DNA of 64,000 nt from assembly GCF_000827885.1 (NCBI RefSeq), contig NZ_JTKH01000006.1:62001-126000 (forward strand), given 5' to 3'. This DNA is from Vibrio renipiscarius (GTDB lineage Bacteria > Pseudomonadota > Gammaproteobacteria > Enterobacterales > Vibrionaceae). The notes under the pieces are model-generated. The model searched no databases and was not told where the DNA came from. It worked only from the letters and a program-made list of their open reading frames with translations. Positions 10,638 to 21,740 of this stretch are shown piece by piece (the stretch's first letter is position 1; each line of letters begins with the position of its first letter). The position numbers were made by a program, and so were the translations under genes.

Positions 10638-11266
10638 TGAGTAAAGATAAAAGCAAAGAAAAAAAAGAGTTACCGCCATTTGAATACCCACAAGGTTATC
10701 AACTGATTGCGGGTGTTGATGAAGTCGGCCGTGGTCCGTTAGTGGGTGATGTGGTGACCGCTGCCGTTATCCTCGATCCTAATAATCCGATTGAGGGTCT
10801 GAACGACTCGAAAAAGCTCAGCGAAAAGAAACGCTTGGCTTTGCTTCCAGAAATCAAAGAAAAAGCACTGGCATGGGCGGTTGGACGCTGTTCCCCGGAA
10901 GAAATTGATGAATTGAATATCCTGCAAGCGACAATGGTGGCGATGCAGCGCGCGATTGCGGGTTTATCTATTCAACCAGATTTGGCCTTGATTGATGGCA
11001 ACCGCACCCCAGCGTTGGATATGGATGCCATTGCCGTTGTCAAAGGTGATCTTCGCGTCGCAGAGATCAGTGCGGCGTCTATCGTGGCTAAAGTGGTGCG
11101 CGACCAAGAGATGGAAGAATTGGACAAACAATACCCGCAATTTGGTTTCGCTAAGCATAAAGGCTATCCGACCAAAGCACACTTTGACGCTATCGAGCAG
11201 CATGGCGTGATTGAACAACACCGTAAAAGTTTTAAACCCGTGAAAAAAGCGCTCGGAATAGAGTAA
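10637..11266 (+). CDS. rnhB: Ribonuclease HII
   Basis: RNase HII removes ribonucleotides embedded in DNA and RNA of RNA-DNA hybrids. The 209-residue protein has the DEDD-type active site: the Asp-Glu pair in [14 protein letters not shown], the Asp in LALIDGN, and a further acidic residue near VVRDQEME. The N-terminus (about 15 residues) is rich in Lys and Glu and is probably disordered. ATG 10637 overlaps the lpxB stop; a GTG one codon earlier is possible. The position between lpxB and dnaE is conserved. Confidence 0.94.
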   Translation: MSKDKSKEKKELPPFEYPQGYQLIAGVDEVGRGPLVGDVVTAAVILDPNNPIEGLNDSKKLSEKKRLALLPEIKEKALAWAVGRCSPEEIDELNILQATMVAMQRAIAGLSIQPDLALIDGNRTPALDMDAIAVVKGDLRVAEISAASIVAKVVRDQEMEELDKQYPQFGFAKHKGYPTKAHFDAIEQHGVIEQHRKSFKPVKKALGIE

Positions 11267-11328
11267 CAATCACGTAGAATAACCACAGCACAGAATAGCT
11301 CGTTAAGCGCCAAAGCCGGAAAAAATTA

Positions 11329-14300
11329 ATGTCAGATCCAAAGTTTATCCATCTCCGAGTCCACAGTGATTATTCCATGATCGATGGTCTGTCCAAAGTG
11401 TCACCGTTGGTAAAAAAAGTGGCCGAAATGGGCATGCCAGCCGTGGCATTAACCGATTTTACCAACCTATGTGGTTTGGTGAAATTTTATGGTGCGGCGC
11501 ACAATAGCGGCATTAAGCCGATTATTGGTGCTGACTTTAAGATGCAGTCGGCCGAGTTTGGAGATGAATTAACAAAGTTAACGGTGATCGCGGCAGATAA
11601 TACCGGTTACAAAAACCTCACGCTGCTGATCTCCAAAGCCTATTTGCGTGGCCATGTTCAGCATCAGCCTGTGATTGATAAAGAGTGGCTCGTTGAACTA
11701 TCGGAAGGGCTTATCATCCTATCGGGTGGTAAGAGTGGCGAAATCGGTAAAGCGTTGCTCAAAGGCAACCTGCCTCTCGTTCAGCAATGTGTGGATTTTT
11801 ATCAGCAACATTTTCCTGATCGATTTTACCTAGAGCTTATTCGTACTGGACGAGCGGATGAAGAGAGCTATTTACACTTTGCTCTAGAGCTGGCCGAACG
11901 TTCGGATTTGCCGGTCGTGGCCACTAACGAAGTGGTTTTTTTGCACGAAGACTTATTTGATGCGCATGAAATTCGTGTTGCGATTCATGACGGGTATACG
12001 CTCGTCGATCCTCGCCGACCAAAAAATTACAGCCCGCAGCAATACCTGCGTAGCGAAGAAGAAATGTGCGAGCTCTTTGCCGACATTCCAGAAGCACTTG
12101 AAAACAGTGTCGAGATTGCCAAGCGCTGTAACGTAACCGTTCGCCTGTGGGAATATTTCCTGCCGGCTTTCCCAACCGAAGGGATGGAAGAAACCGACTT
12201 CTTGGTGATGAAATCACGCGAAGGTCTAGAAGAGCGTTTAGAGTTCCTCTTCCCTGACGAAGCGGAGCGATTGGCTCGTCGCCCTGAATATGATGAACGT
12301 CTGCAAATTGAATTAGACGTCATCAACCAAATGGGCTTCCCAGGTTACTTCTTGATCGTAATGGAGTTCATCCAGTGGTCAAAAGACAATGAAATCCCTG
12401 TTGGACCTGGTCGAGGGTCAGGTGCGGGCTCATTAGTGGCTTACGCGCTGAAAATTACCGATTTGGATCCACTGGAATATGATCTCCTATTCGAACGTTT
12501 CTTGAATCCAGAACGTGTATCTATGCCCGATTTCGACGTCGATTTCTGTATGGACAAACGTGACCAAGTGATTGACCACGTTGCCGAAATGTATGGACGC
12601 GATGCCGTATCGCAGATCATTACCTTCGGTACGATGGCTGCGAAAGCGGTTATCCGCGATGTCGGCCGTGTACTTGGCCATCCATTTGGCTTTGTTGACC
12701 GTATCTCGAAGCTTATTCCACCAGATCCAGGTATGACGCTTGAAAAAGCGTTTGCGGCTGAACCTGCACTGCCGGAGTTGTATGCGGCGGATGAAGACGT
12801 TAAAGAGCTGATTGATAAGTGCCGTATTCTTGAAGGTTGTACGCGAAATGCGGGTAAGCACGCGGGTGGTGTGGTTATCTCGCCAACCACCATTACGGAT
12901 TTTGCGCCTATTTATGCCGATGCGGAAGGCCACTTCCCCGTGACGCAGTTTGATAAGAATGACGTTGAAACTGCCGGCTTGGTTAAGTTCGACTTCTTGG
13001 GCTTGCGTACCTTAACGATCATTGACTGGGCATTGCGATTGATCAACCCAAGACTTGAGCGTGAAGGGAAAGATCCGATACGTATCGAGTCTATTCCACT
13101 GGTCGATGAAGCATCGTTCCGAGTGCTGCAAAATTCAGAAACGACCGCGGTATTCCAGCTTGAATCTCGTGGTATGAAAGAGCTGATCAAGCGTCTGCAA
13201 CCAGACTGTTTTGAAGACATCATCGCATTGGTGGCCTTGTTCCGTCCTGGTCCATTGCAATCGGGCATGGTGGATAACTTTATCGACCGTAAACATGGTC
13301 GAGAAGCGGTATCGTACCCAGATGAAAAGTGGCAACATGAGTCACTCAAAGAGATCCTAGAACCGACGTACGGCATCATCCTATATCAAGAACAGGTTAT
13401 GCAGATCGCTCAGGTTCTCTCTGGTTACACCCTTGGTGGGGCGGATATGCTTCGTCGTGCGATGGGTAAGAAAAAACCAGAAGAAATGGCCAAGCAGCGC
13501 GCCACCTTTGAAGAGGGGGCCATCGCCAATGGCGTGGACGGCGAGTTGGCGATGAAAATCTTCGACTTGGTGGAAAAATTCGCCGGTTACGGTTTTAACA
13601 AATCGCACTCAGCTGCTTACGCTCTGGTTTCTTACCAAACATTATGGTTAAAAACGCATTACCCAGCGGAATTTATGGCTGCCGTAATGACGGCGGATAT
13701 GGACAACACCGAGAAAGTCGTTGGCCTCGTCGACGAATGTCTACGCATGAAGCTGAAAGTACTGCCGCCTGATATTAACTCTGGCTTGTATCGCTTTAAC
13801 GTTGATGAAGACGGTGCCATTGTCTATGGTATTGGTGCGATCAAAGGCGTCGGTGAGGGCCCGATCGAAACCATTTTGGCCGCTCGTAATAAAGACGGTC
13901 ACTTTAAAGACTTATTCGATTTCTGTGCTCGTCTTGATCTGAAAAAGGTCAATAAGCGTGTCATTGAAAAATTGATCTATGCCGGTGCATTGGACCGACT
14001 GGGGCCGCACCGTGCCGCGCTGATGGCATCGCTCAATGATGCGGTTAAATCCGCCAGTCAGCATCATCAAGCAGAATCTTTTGGTCAAACTGACTTATTT
14101 GGTGTATTAACAGAAGCGCCAGAAGAAGTTGAGAACAAGTATACTAAGGTTCCACCATGGCCAGAAAAAGTATGGCTAGAAGGTGAACGTGATACGTTAG
14201 GACTTTATTTAACGGGCCATCCGATCAATGCCTATATCAAGGAGTTGGGTAAATACACCAGCTGTCGATTAGTTGATGCAACGCCAACTCGACGAGATCA

Positions 14301-14808
14301 ATCGGTGACGATCGCTGGACTTGTTATTGCCGCTCGCGTAATGACCACCAAGCGCGGAAACCGGATTGGTTTAATGACGCTTGATGATCGCAGCGGTCGT
14401 ATGGAAGTAATGTTGTTCACTGATGCACTCGATCGGTATGCAGAATTGCTCGAAAGCGATAAAATTTTAGTGGTTTCCGGACAGGTCAGCTTTGATGATT
14501 TCAACGGGGGTCTTAAAATGACTGCGCGCGAGGTCATGGATCTTGGCAGTGCCCGTGAAAAATACGCACGTGGTCTCTCTATCTCGATCAGCGAATCGCA
14601 GATCGACAACCAATTTTTTGAGCGCTTTAGTCGCATCCTAGAGCCTTATCGTGCAGGAACCATTCCTGTGCATGTCTATTACCAACGTTCAGACGCACGA
14701 GCGCGTTTAACCTTAGGTACAGAATGGCGTGTAACGCCAAGTGATGCATTATTAGATAATTTAAAACAGCTGCTTGGTGAAGACCAAGTAGAACTCGAAT
14801 TTAACTAA
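11329..14808 (+). CDS. dnaE: DNA polymerase III alpha subunit
   Basis: This is the catalytic subunit of the replicative polymerase. The 1159-residue protein (E. coli 1160) starts with a PHP domain ([12 protein letters not shown]). The catalytic aspartates lie in PDFDVDF at residues 401 and 403, the same numbers as E. coli. The fingers region ([18 protein letters not shown]), the HhH region, the sliding-clamp motif QTDLF in the 920s, an OB fold ([20 protein letters not shown]) and a C-terminal tau-binding region follow. No strong Shine-Dalgarno sequence precedes the ATG. accA follows after 37 bases. Confidence 0.97.
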   Translation: MSDPKFIHLRVHSDYSMIDGLSKVSPLVKKVAEMGMPAVALTDFTNLCGLVKFYGAAHNSGIKPIIGADFKMQSAEFGDELTKLTVIAADNTGYKNLTLLISKAYLRGHVQHQPVIDKEWLVELSEGLIILSGGKSGEIGKALLKGNLPLVQQCVDFYQQHFPDRFYLELIRTGRADEESYLHFALELAERSDLPVVATNEVVFLHEDLFDAHEIRVAIHDGYTLVDPRRPKNYSPQQYLRSEEEMCELFADIPEALENSVEIAKRCNVTVRLWEYFLPAFPTEGMEETDFLVMKSREGLEERLEFLFPDEAERLARRPEYDERLQIELDVINQMGFPGYFLIVMEFIQWSKDNEIPVGPGRGSGAGSLVAYALKITDLDPLEYDLLFERFLNPERVSMPDFDVDFCMDKRDQVIDHVAEMYGRDAVSQIITFGTMAAKAVIRDVGRVLGHPFGFVDRISKLIPPDPGMTLEKAFAAEPALPELYAADEDVKELIDKCRILEGCTRNAGKHAGGVVISPTTITDFAPIYADAEGHFPVTQFDKNDVETAGLVKFDFLGLRTLTIIDWALRLINPRLEREGKDPIRIESIPLVDEASFRVLQNSETTAVFQLESRGMKELIKRLQPDCFEDIIALVALFRPGPLQSGMVDNFIDRKHGREAVSYPDEKWQHESLKEILEPTYGIILYQEQVMQIAQVLSGYTLGGADMLRRAMGKKKPEEMAKQRATFEEGAIANGVDGELAMKIFDLVEKFAGYGFNKSHSAAYALVSYQTLWLKTHYPAEFMAAVMTADMDNTEKVVGLVDECLRMKLKVLPPDINSGLYRFNVDEDGAIVYGIGAIKGVGEGPIETILAARNKDGHFKDLFDFCARLDLKKVNKRVIEKLIYAGALDRLGPHRAALMASLNDAVKSASQHHQAESFGQTDLFGVLTEAPEEVENKYTKVPPWPEKVWLEGERDTLGLYLTGHPINAYIKELGKYTSCRLVDATPTRRDQSVTIAGLVIAARVMTTKRGNRIGLMTLDDRSGRMEVMLFTDALDRYAELLESDKILVVSGQVSFDDFNGGLKMTAREVMDLGSAREKYARGLSISISESQIDNQFFERFSRILEPYRAGTIPVHVYYQRSDARARLTLGTEWRVTPSDALLDNLKQLLGEDQVELEFN

Positions 14809-14845
14809 ATTTGGCACTGATTGCCGAATAAAAAAGGATCGATAG

Positions 14846-15805
14846 ATGAGCCTGAACTTTTTAGAATTTGAAAAGCCTATCGCAGAACTTGAAGCTAAAA
14901 TCGAAGCACTGCGTGATGTTTCTCGTCACGGTGGTGATGCGGGCGTTGATCTAAATAAAGAGATTGAACTGCTTGAGAAGAAAAGCCTAGAGCTGAAAAA
15001 GAAAGTGTTTAGCGACTTAGACGCATGGCAAACCGCTCAACTTGCGCGCCACCCTCGTCGTCCATACACCTTAGATTACATCGAGCATATCTTTACTGAA
15101 TTTGATGAGCTTGCCGGTGATCGTGCTTACGCGGACGACAAAGCGATTGTGGGTGGTATTGCTCGCTTAGAAGGCCGCCCTGTGATGATCATTGGTCATC
15201 AAAAAGGACGTGAAACCAAAGAAAAAGTTAAACGTAACTTTGGTATGCCAAAGCCGGAAGGTTATCGTAAAGCGTTACGTCTAATGCAAACGGCAGAGCG
15301 TTTTAAAATGCCAATTATTACGTTTATTGACACGGCGGGTGCTTACCCAGGCGTGGGTGCAGAAGAGCGTGGCCAATCAGAAGCGATTGCGACGAACTTA
15401 AAAGCCATGGCAGGCCTAACGGTTCCTGTGATCTGTAACGTCGTGGGTGAAGGCGGTTCAGGTGGCGCATTGGCGATTGGTGTGGGTGATTATGTCAACA
15501 TGTTGCAATATTCAACGTATTCTGTGATTTCACCGGAAGGTTGTGCATCCATCTTATGGCGTGATTCTGATAAAGCACCGCAAGCCGCAGAAGCCATGGG
15601 CTTGATTGCACCGCGTCTAAAAGAACTTGAGTTGATTGATGAAATCGTCAATGAGCCGTTAGGTGGTGCACACAGCGACCATAAACAAACGGCTGAGAAC
15701 ATGAAAGAGACGTTACTGCGTCAATTAAATGAACTTGAGCAATTTGATGAAGAAGCGCTAATGGCGCGTCGTTACCAGCGTCTGATGAGCTACGGCTACT
15801 GTTGA
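14846..15805 (+). CDS. accA: Acetyl-CoA carboxylase carboxyltransferase subunit alpha
   Basis: AccA forms the carboxyltransferase with AccD, moving CO2 from biotin to acetyl-CoA to make malonyl-CoA for fatty-acid synthesis. The 319-residue product (same length as E. coli) has an N-terminal helical segment, then a crotonase-like fold with [29 protein letters not shown] and the oxyanion-hole region [22 protein letters not shown] precedes the ATG. A strong terminator follows, ending this plus-strand unit. Confidence 0.96.
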   Translation: MSLNFLEFEKPIAELEAKIEALRDVSRHGGDAGVDLNKEIELLEKKSLELKKKVFSDLDAWQTAQLARHPRRPYTLDYIEHIFTEFDELAGDRAYADDKAIVGGIARLEGRPVMIIGHQKGRETKEKVKRNFGMPKPEGYRKALRLMQTAERFKMPIITFIDTAGAYPGVGAEERGQSEAIATNLKAMAGLTVPVICNVVGEGGSGGALAIGVGDYVNMLQYSTYSVISPEGCASILWRDSDKAPQAAEAMGLIAPRLKELELIDEIVNEPLGGAHSDHKQTAENMKETLLRQLNELEQFDEEALMARRYQRLMSYGYC

Positions 15806-15821
15806 TAGTTCGCAAAACGTT

Positions 15822-15851
15822 AAAGGGTTGAGCATAGTCTCAACCCTTTTT
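15822..15851 (+). terminator. Rho-independent terminator after accA
   Basis: AAAGGGTTGAG pairs perfectly with CTCAACCCTTT around CATAGT, and the T-run continues past the stem. It starts 17 bases after the accA stop. Confidence 0.9.
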
Positions 15852-15897
15852 ATTTGGTGTAGAATAACACTTATATTCCAATGCATTATTGGCGACT

Positions 15898-17220
15898 ATG
15901 GATTCACTTTACACGCTATTTTCTCAAGCTCTGCAAGGTTATCAACCGAATAAAATCGTGTTGGCATTTAGTGGCGGGGTTGACTCTCGTTTGCTTCTGG
16001 CTTTATTGAGTCGCTATCAACAAGCGCACGGTGTGGTGTGCCTTGCCGTGCATGTTCATCATGGGTTGAGCAAAAATGCCGACGAGTGGGCACTGCAATG
16101 TCAGCAGTGGTGCCAACATGTCGAAATTGAATGTGTTGTTGAGCGTGTACAGCTTGATTTAGATGGCAAAAGCATAGAAGAGTCGGCTCGTGAGGCGCGT
16201 TACGGCGCTTTACAACGGCATGTACAGCAAGGCGATATCTTACTGACTGGTCAGCATAGCGATGATCAGTTAGAGACCTTCTTATTGGCTTTAAAGCGTG
16301 GCAGTGGACCGAAAGGGCTGTCAGCCATGGCTCAGGCGATGCCATGGCATCAAGGCACACTGATTCGACCTCTATTGATGGCTTCGCGTGATGACATTGA
16401 ACACGCGGCAAAAAAAGCGCAACTGGACTGGGTCGAAGATGAAAGTAACCTAGACACACGATTTGACCGTAACTTTATTCGTCATCAAGTCGCGCCTGTT
16501 CTTAAGCAGCGATGGCCACATATTCACACATCAATACAGCGCAGCGCGGAATTATGCGCAGAACAAGAAGCGGTTCTTGAGGAGTTGCTGCTTGCACGCT
16601 TGCAAGACTTGCGCGCTTCCGATGGCAGCCTATCTATTGATGGTATGAGGCAGCAAAGCGAGCGTGTCCGTATGCAGCTGCTGAGAATGTGGTTAGCTGA
16701 GGCGGCAATACGCATGCCGAGTCGTGCCCATTTAACCTTAATTTGGCAGCAAGTGGCACTCGCGGTTCGAGATGCGAATCCGATTTTAAACCTTGGTCAG
16801 TGCGAGATCCGACGGTTTGAGCAGCGTTTGTATCATGTGGTGCCTCAGTTAGAGGTGACGTCATGGCAAAGCCCGCTTTTTGCTGAGCAACCGTTGTTAT
16901 TACCCGATGGGCTAGGGCAGATTCGCCTGACGTCAGATCATTGTGGGGATCTCGCTTTTACACAAGCTCAATTAACTCAGTTACAAGTGACCTTTAACCC
17001 TGAGGGGTTGAGCGCGCACCCAGCTGATCGTGGCCACAGCCGTAAACTGAAAAAACTGTTTCAAGAATATGGGGTGCCGAGCTGGTTGAGGCGTCGTACG
17101 CCCATCGTGCTGTGTCAGGGTGAAGTTGTCGCCGTTATGGGTGTTTTTGTTTGCAAAGATTTTATCGGCACGGGATATAAGTTGGATTGGCAAACAAAAC
17201 CACGCTCGGTTTTAGGCTGA
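15898..17220 (+). CDS. tilS: tRNA(Ile)-lysidine synthase
   Basis: TilS converts the wobble cytidine of tRNA-Ile(CAU) into lysidine, which switches codon reading from AUG to AUA. The protein has 440 residues. The N-type PP-loop motif SGGVDS is at residues 25-30, followed by AVHVHHGLSKNAD and LTGQHSDDQLETFLL. The C-terminal domain (HPADRGHSRKLKKLFQEYGV, then WLRRRTPIVL) binds the tRNA. ATG 15898 fits the family; a TTG three codons earlier is possible. It is set off from accA by a terminator, so it probably has its own promoter. Confidence 0.95.
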   Translation: MDSLYTLFSQALQGYQPNKIVLAFSGGVDSRLLLALLSRYQQAHGVVCLAVHVHHGLSKNADEWALQCQQWCQHVEIECVVERVQLDLDGKSIEESAREARYGALQRHVQQGDILLTGQHSDDQLETFLLALKRGSGPKGLSAMAQAMPWHQGTLIRPLLMASRDDIEHAAKKAQLDWVEDESNLDTRFDRNFIRHQVAPVLKQRWPHIHTSIQRSAELCAEQEAVLEELLLARLQDLRASDGSLSIDGMRQQSERVRMQLLRMWLAEAAIRMPSRAHLTLIWQQVALAVRDANPILNLGQCEIRRFEQRLYHVVPQLEVTSWQSPLFAEQPLLLPDGLGQIRLTSDHCGDLAFTQAQLTQLQVTFNPEGLSAHPADRGHSRKLKKLFQEYGVPSWLRRRTPIVLCQGEVVAVMGVFVCKDFIGTGYKLDWQTKPRSVLG

Positions 17221-17243
17221 GGCTTTTTATTCCGGGCTCTTTT

Positions 17244-17252
17244 TGGGATAAT
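17244..17252 (+). promoter_or_regulatory. Extended -10 element before glnB
   Basis: TGG followed directly by GATAAT matches the extended -10 form (TGn plus -10 hexamer). A weak T-rich -35 lies about 17 bp upstream. The predicted transcript would start about 25 bases before the glnB ATG. I saw no NtrC or sigma-54 site here. Confidence 0.45.
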
Positions 17253-17275
17253 GTTTGAAAACAACAGTAGTTTAA

Positions 17276-17623
<348 letters not shown>

Positions 17624-17632
17624 TCCTGATAG

Positions 17633-17659
17633 AAGAGCCGCAAGGCTCTTTTATTTTTT
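17633..17659 (+). terminator. Rho-independent terminator after glnB
   Basis: AAGAGCC pairs with GGCTCTT around a GCAA tetraloop, followed by a T-rich run (TTATTTTTT). It begins 9 bases after the glnB stop. Confidence 0.85.
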
Positions 17660-17743
17660 GAGCGGACCAAATTTGGAAGGGCCGCTGATTAAATAAGAAG
17701 GATATACAATCAGCATACTGCTAGATGAGTGCGACCCCATACG

Positions 17744-18607
17744 ATGAAAAAAAGAGTCCTTATTACGCTGGCGGGGCTTGTGACTGCCGCGACGTATTTT
17801 ACTTACCAAGCCATTTTCACTTTACCTGAATCTGCTCAGGTCACGACCATCACCTCGTCAATAACCCCGAGTCACGATCTTCAGCCTGAGCTCGCTTGCT
17901 ATCAAAACCCTGCCCCCCAAGTGATTGACCATAATGGTCAGCTCAATGTGTTGGTGTGGAATATCTATAAACAGAATCGTCCCAATTGGCAACGTGCCTT
18001 AGAGGGATTCTCTCAAGATAAGCAGTTGTTGTTATTACAAGAAGCGAGCATGACATCACAATTACGTGAGTGGATTGTTCAAGGGCGGTGGAGTGGTCAT
18101 TTAGTCGATGCGTTTAAAGCTTTTGATACTTCAGCAGGAGTGCTCAATTTAGCGCATCAATTGCCGGAACTGGCTTGTGGCTATACCGAAATGGAACCGT
18201 GGCTGCGGCTGCCAAAATCTGCGCTTTATGCCACTTACCCTTTGTCTAACGAGCAATTGTTAGCGGTGGTGAACATTCATGCGGTCAACTTTACCTATGG
18301 AACGCAAGAGTACCATCATCAGCTTGAGAGATTGGCGAAAGTGCTGAAAACGCACGTTGGTCCGATCATTGTGGCGGGGGATTTTAATAGTTGGAGCGAG
18401 CAGCGATTAGCGGTGATGAAGCAAGTCTTGGCAAGCGTAGGTGTCACTGAGGTGACTTATCAGCGTGATCACCGTAAACAGTTTATTAATGGCTTACCGC
18501 TTGATCACTTATTTTATCGCGGCTTGACGCTTGAAAAAGCAGAGGCGCCCATTTCTGACGCCTCTGATCACAATCCGCTTGAAGTCTATTTCCGCTTACT
18601 TCCGTAA
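17744..18607 (+). CDS. yafD: YafD-like endonuclease/exonuclease/phosphatase family protein
   Basis: The protein has 287 residues and belongs to the UPF0294 (YafD) branch of the metal-dependent phosphoesterase family; its substrate is not known to me. The N-terminus is a hydrophobic anchor or signal sequence (about residues 5-25). The catalytic domain follows, with [42 protein letters not shown] and the terminal ASDHNPLEV, supplying the Asn, Glu, Asp and His residues of the fold. ATG 17744 is preferred over a GTG five codons earlier. Gene order with mltD, gloB, yafS, rnhA and dnaQ matches E. coli. A perfect 8-bp hairpin (18592-18611) overlaps the stop codon. Confidence 0.85.
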   Translation: MKKRVLITLAGLVTAATYFTYQAIFTLPESAQVTTITSSITPSHDLQPELACYQNPAPQVIDHNGQLNVLVWNIYKQNRPNWQRALEGFSQDKQLLLLQEASMTSQLREWIVQGRWSGHLVDAFKAFDTSAGVLNLAHQLPELACGYTEMEPWLRLPKSALYATYPLSNEQLLAVVNIHAVNFTYGTQEYHHQLERLAKVLKTHVGPIIVAGDFNSWSEQRLAVMKQVLASVGVTEVTYQRDHRKQFINGLPLDHLFYRGLTLEKAEAPISDASDHNPLEVYFRLLP

Positions 18608-18620
18608 GCGGAGAACCGTA

Positions 18621-19307
18621 TTAGAATATCGCTAAGAACACGGCCCAAACACTGTAAACAACGATCCAAGGCAGGGCCGCAATAGCGAGGGCTTGGCCAC
18701 GTTCAAACTCGGTCCAAGTGCCGACGGCGGCAAAACCAAGCGCAATATACCAAGGCATAAGCAGTGGCAGTGAATTGGCAAAGGCAAACCAATCGCTGGT
18801 CATTGGCAATTTTAATAGACCATTTAAGCTATTTAGATTCGCCGCATAGCTGAGCACTTGGCCATGTTTAAGCAAGGCGCTGACATAGCTGGCGAGATCC
18901 CCTAGAACCACTGGGAACAAAATAGCGCAACTGGCAGCAAACCACTTCCAGTAACCATGTTGGTGTTGGCTTGGTTTCGTCGCGAAATGAAGCCAAAAAG
19001 CCAATAAGGCAATCGTCGTCATTCGGCCGAGAATGTCAGCGATGATCTCACTGGCCATTAATGTATTGGCATCGAGTAGAATGGCTTGTTCTGGTCTTAC
19101 TTGCTGCAATTGAGGCAGTAAGATCTGCTGTAGCCATGCAAAATTAACGATATCGAAATAAGCCCCCCAAAACAGGAAGGGGGTTAATAGCAATACAATA
19201 AAGGGTTGCCAGCCCCACATGCCATTTTGATGCAGTGCGATAAAACACGCGCTAGGCGAGCGGAAAATATCGACGAGCATGCTGAGAGGGTTGCTTGAAG
19301 GCGTCAT
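18621..19307 (-). CDS. Yip1-domain membrane protein
   Basis: This 228-residue protein has about five hydrophobic segments and resembles the Yip1 family of small bacterial membrane proteins of unknown function. Recognisable features are the N-terminal NPLSMLVDIFRSPSACFIALH and a C-terminal stretch WTEFERGQALAIAALPWIVVYSVW. Its ATG overlaps the mltD stop by four bases (ATGA), so it is translated after mltD in the same operon. E. coli lacks it at this position. A link to cell-wall work is inferred from context only. Confidence 0.7.
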   Translation of the reverse strand: MTPSSNPLSMLVDIFRSPSACFIALHQNGMWGWQPFIVLLLTPFLFWGAYFDIVNFAWLQQILLPQLQQVRPEQAILLDANTLMASEIIADILGRMTTIALLAFWLHFATKPSQHQHGYWKWFAASCAILFPVVLGDLASYVSALLKHGQVLSYAANLNSLNGLLKLPMTSDWFAFANSLPLLMPWYIALGFAAVGTWTEFERGQALAIAALPWIVVYSVWAVFLAIF

Positions 19308-20878
19308 ACACTCACCTTAGTGACATCTACATACAGCTTTAGCTTTTGCCCAGGCTTAAGATATTTTTTCTTTTCTAGGCTATTCCACTTCACAACATCG
19401 ATTGTTTTGACTTTGAATTTATTGGCAATTCCACTAACGGTGTCACCGTTACGAACGTTGTAGAATACCGTTCTAATCACCGCGCCATCCGCGCCGTTTT
19501 TCCAAATCACCAAGTCTTGGCCAATGCGTAGGGTGTCACGAGGACCCATGCCATTCCATTTCGCCAGTGAGGCATGCGAGATTTTGTTGGCTTTCGCAAT
19601 ACTCCACAGGCTGTCGCCTTTTTTGACCGTATGCGACAACTTGTATTGGCCGCGCGCTTTTGATTGCGTTTTGGCGAGACGGTTGGTTGCACTGAGGGTG
19701 TAATCTTTATCATCTTTGGTTGAGATTGGGATGAGTAAGTGCTGACCAATGCGAATATTGTTGTTACTCATGTTATTCGCCGTGCGAATCACTTGGCTGG
19801 TGGTGTGGTATTTTTGCGCCAATGTGCTCACGGTATCTCCCGATTGCACTTTATAGCGAGCCACTTTCATCCCTTTGCCGCGGTTTTGCGCCAATTGAGC
19901 ATTGAACTTATCAACAGAGGCAATCGGTAAAAGCAGTTGTGTATTGCCTTCAGGGGATGTTGCCCACTGATTGTACGCAGGGTTCAAGCTTTGCAGTTCG
20001 CCAACCGAAATGTCCGCGTAGCTTGCCGCAATCGCGAGGTCGAGTTGTTCGCCTGGTTTAACGAGTTCGACAACGGGCTTGTTGGCAATCGGCGGAATAT
20101 CAATGCCGTATTTTTCTTGATTCGCAATGACGTCCGCTAATGCCAGCAGCTTTGGCACGTATGCGCTGGTCTCTTTTGGCAGCGAGAGCGAGAAAAAGTC
20201 GATAGGTTTGCCCGCTTTGGTGTTTTTACGAATCGCGCTGGATACGCGACCACCACCACTGTTATAGGCGGCAATGGCGTGTGACCAATTGCCATCAAAA
20301 CGCTGGTTTAAGTCGGTCAGAAAATCAAGGGCTGCATCCGTTGCTGCATCCACGTCACGACGACCGTCATACCAATAATCTTGTTCGAGGCCGTACATTT
20401 TTCCTGTTGATGGCACAAATTGCCACAAACCAGCGGCACTGCCGTGTGAGTAAGCAAAGGCATCAAATGAGCTTTCTACAACAGGCAATAGGGCCAGTTC
20501 TAGTGGTAAGCCACGCTGTTCAATCTTCTCTGTAATCAGGTACAGGAAGGGTTGTGCGCGCTGAGAGACCGTTTTGAGGTGACTTGGGTGTTTTAAGTAC
20601 CAAGTACGGTAATAGTCGACGGTTTTATGATCGGGTATCGGCATCTCAAGCTGCATAGCAATACGTTGCCATACATCTTCTTGTGTTTGGGGCGTCACGA
20701 CTGGCGCAGCAACTACAGGTGTTTCTACCGGTGCAATGACAGGGGTGACAGGCGCTACTGGTGCAGTAGTAGAGGTGTTATCTGGGGTCGTTTTGACGTC
20801 AGATTTTGGCGTAGTTGGCTGGGAGACTTGGCAACCGGTTAATACCAGTGCAAGAACCCAGCTGTGTTTAAATCGCAT
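19304..20878 (-). CDS. mltD: Membrane-bound lytic murein transglycosylase D
   Basis: MltD is an outer-membrane lipoprotein that cleaves peptidoglycan glycan strands, leaving 1,6-anhydro ends. The start at 20878 gives MRFKHSWVLALVLTGCQ with a clear lipobox (LTGC); the frame opens 67 codons earlier, inside gloB, which is not credible. The Pro/Thr/Val-rich linker is followed by an SLT domain with catalytic Glu in LPVVESSFDAFAYSHGS and GLWQFVPSTG. Three LysM repeats lie at about residues 342-385, 415-459 and 471-517. The product is 524 residues; E. coli MltD is shorter (about 450) with two LysM repeats. Confidence 0.93.
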   Translation of the reverse strand: MRFKHSWVLALVLTGCQVSQPTTPKSDVKTTPDNTSTTAPVAPVTPVIAPVETPVVAAPVVTPQTQEDVWQRIAMQLEMPIPDHKTVDYYRTWYLKHPSHLKTVSQRAQPFLYLITEKIEQRGLPLELALLPVVESSFDAFAYSHGSAAGLWQFVPSTGKMYGLEQDYWYDGRRDVDAATDAALDFLTDLNQRFDGNWSHAIAAYNSGGGRVSSAIRKNTKAGKPIDFFSLSLPKETSAYVPKLLALADVIANQEKYGIDIPPIANKPVVELVKPGEQLDLAIAASYADISVGELQSLNPAYNQWATSPEGNTQLLLPIASVDKFNAQLAQNRGKGMKVARYKVQSGDTVSTLAQKYHTTSQVIRTANNMSNNNIRIGQHLLIPISTKDDKDYTLSATNRLAKTQSKARGQYKLSHTVKKGDSLWSIAKANKISHASLAKWNGMGPRDTLRIGQDLVIWKNGADGAVIRTVFYNVRNGDTVSGIANKFKVKTIDVVKWNSLEKKKYLKPGQKLKLYVDVTKVSV

Positions 20879-20948
20879 GGTACAGCCCTTCTTTTCAACG
20901 GCTGCTGATAATACTTGTCTCGTTAGTAAAGTGACAAGCAAGAAAACG

Positions 20949-21707
20949 TTAAAATTCGTTTTTCCACTCACGCAATGCCGTAAAAATTGACACAGGATCA
21001 ATTTGCGACGTTCGGTTACTGACTGAGCGTATGACACTTGCTTCATCAACTCGCAAAAATGGATTGATCCATTTTTCACGGCGAATGGTGGTGGGAATTG
21101 TCGACTGGTTTTGTGCGCGGAGGCGGTTTACTTCGTCACGATATTTCTGCAATTGTGCATTTTCTGGTTCGACAGCAAGAGCAAACGCAAGATTGCCTGC
21201 CGTATATTCATGCGCGCAGTACACTTCGGTCTCTTCTGGTAAAGCCGCGAGCTTCGTCAGTGATTGGTACATTTGTTCCATCGTGCCTTCAAACACGCGT
21301 CCACATCCCGCAGAAAAAAGTGTATCGCCACAAAAAAGTTTACCGTCGCCGACATAGCCAACATGACCTAAAGTGTGACCTTCAAGACCTAGTACAAAAA
21401 AGACTTCGTCAAAAAGATGAATTTGATCGCCCGCCTCTACAGGGTGGGTTAATGTAGGTACAGGTTCATTCGCCGGGCCGACCACATCAATCGTTGGAAA
21501 TTGACGAACCAACTCTGGGATACCACCAATGTGGTCATTATGATGGTGAGTGATTAAAATCGCTTCTAGAGTTAACTCATGTTGTTTTAAGTAAGCCAGA
21601 ACAGGCGCAGCATCGCCCGGATCAACAACCGCACAGCGACCATCACTGTTTTGAATTAGCCAGATGTAATTGTCGTTAAACGCAGGTATGCTTTTGATAT
21701 ATAGCAT
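20949..21707 (-). CDS. gloB: Hydroxyacylglutathione hydrolase (glyoxalase II)
   Basis: GloB hydrolyses S-D-lactoylglutathione to lactate and glutathione, the second step of methylglyoxal detoxification. The 252-residue metallo-beta-lactamase-fold protein starts [17 protein letters not shown], with GGAG upstream. It has the metal-binding [10 protein letters not shown] motif, GHTLGHVGY and [17 protein letters not shown]. The frame continues 29 codons upstream, but those residues are outside the family. It precedes mltD on the same strand with a 70-base gap and is divergent from the yafS-like gene. Confidence 0.95.
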   Translation of the reverse strand: MLYIKSIPAFNDNYIWLIQNSDGRCAVVDPGDAAPVLAYLKQHELTLEAILITHHHNDHIGGIPELVRQFPTIDVVGPANEPVPTLTHPVEAGDQIHLFDEVFFVLGLEGHTLGHVGYVGDGKLFCGDTLFSAGCGRVFEGTMEQMYQSLTKLAALPEETEVYCAHEYTAGNLAFALAVEPENAQLQKYRDEVNRLRAQNQSTIPTTIRREKWINPFLRVDEASVIRSVSNRTSQIDPVSIFTALREWKNEF

Positions 21708-21740
21708 GGTTTTATCTCCATTTATCAAAGTGAGCTCGTT

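Noticed and set aside
12441-12933. Two open frames of about 150 codons on the minus strand inside dnaE
   Set aside because: They lie opposite the polymerase core, have no ribosome site and no recognisable domain; they are shadows of dnaE codon structure.
14811-14824. Sigma-54-like TTGGCAC followed by TTGC before accA
   Set aside because: The GG and GC elements are two bases too close for a functional -24/-12 promoter, and accA is not an expected target.
20879-21079. 67-codon N-terminal extension of mltD
   Set aside because: It overlaps gloB and lacks a signal peptide; the lipoprotein start at 20878 explains the gene.
21098-21457. 119-codon plus-strand frame
   Set aside because: It is antisense to gloB and the codons follow the opposite strand.
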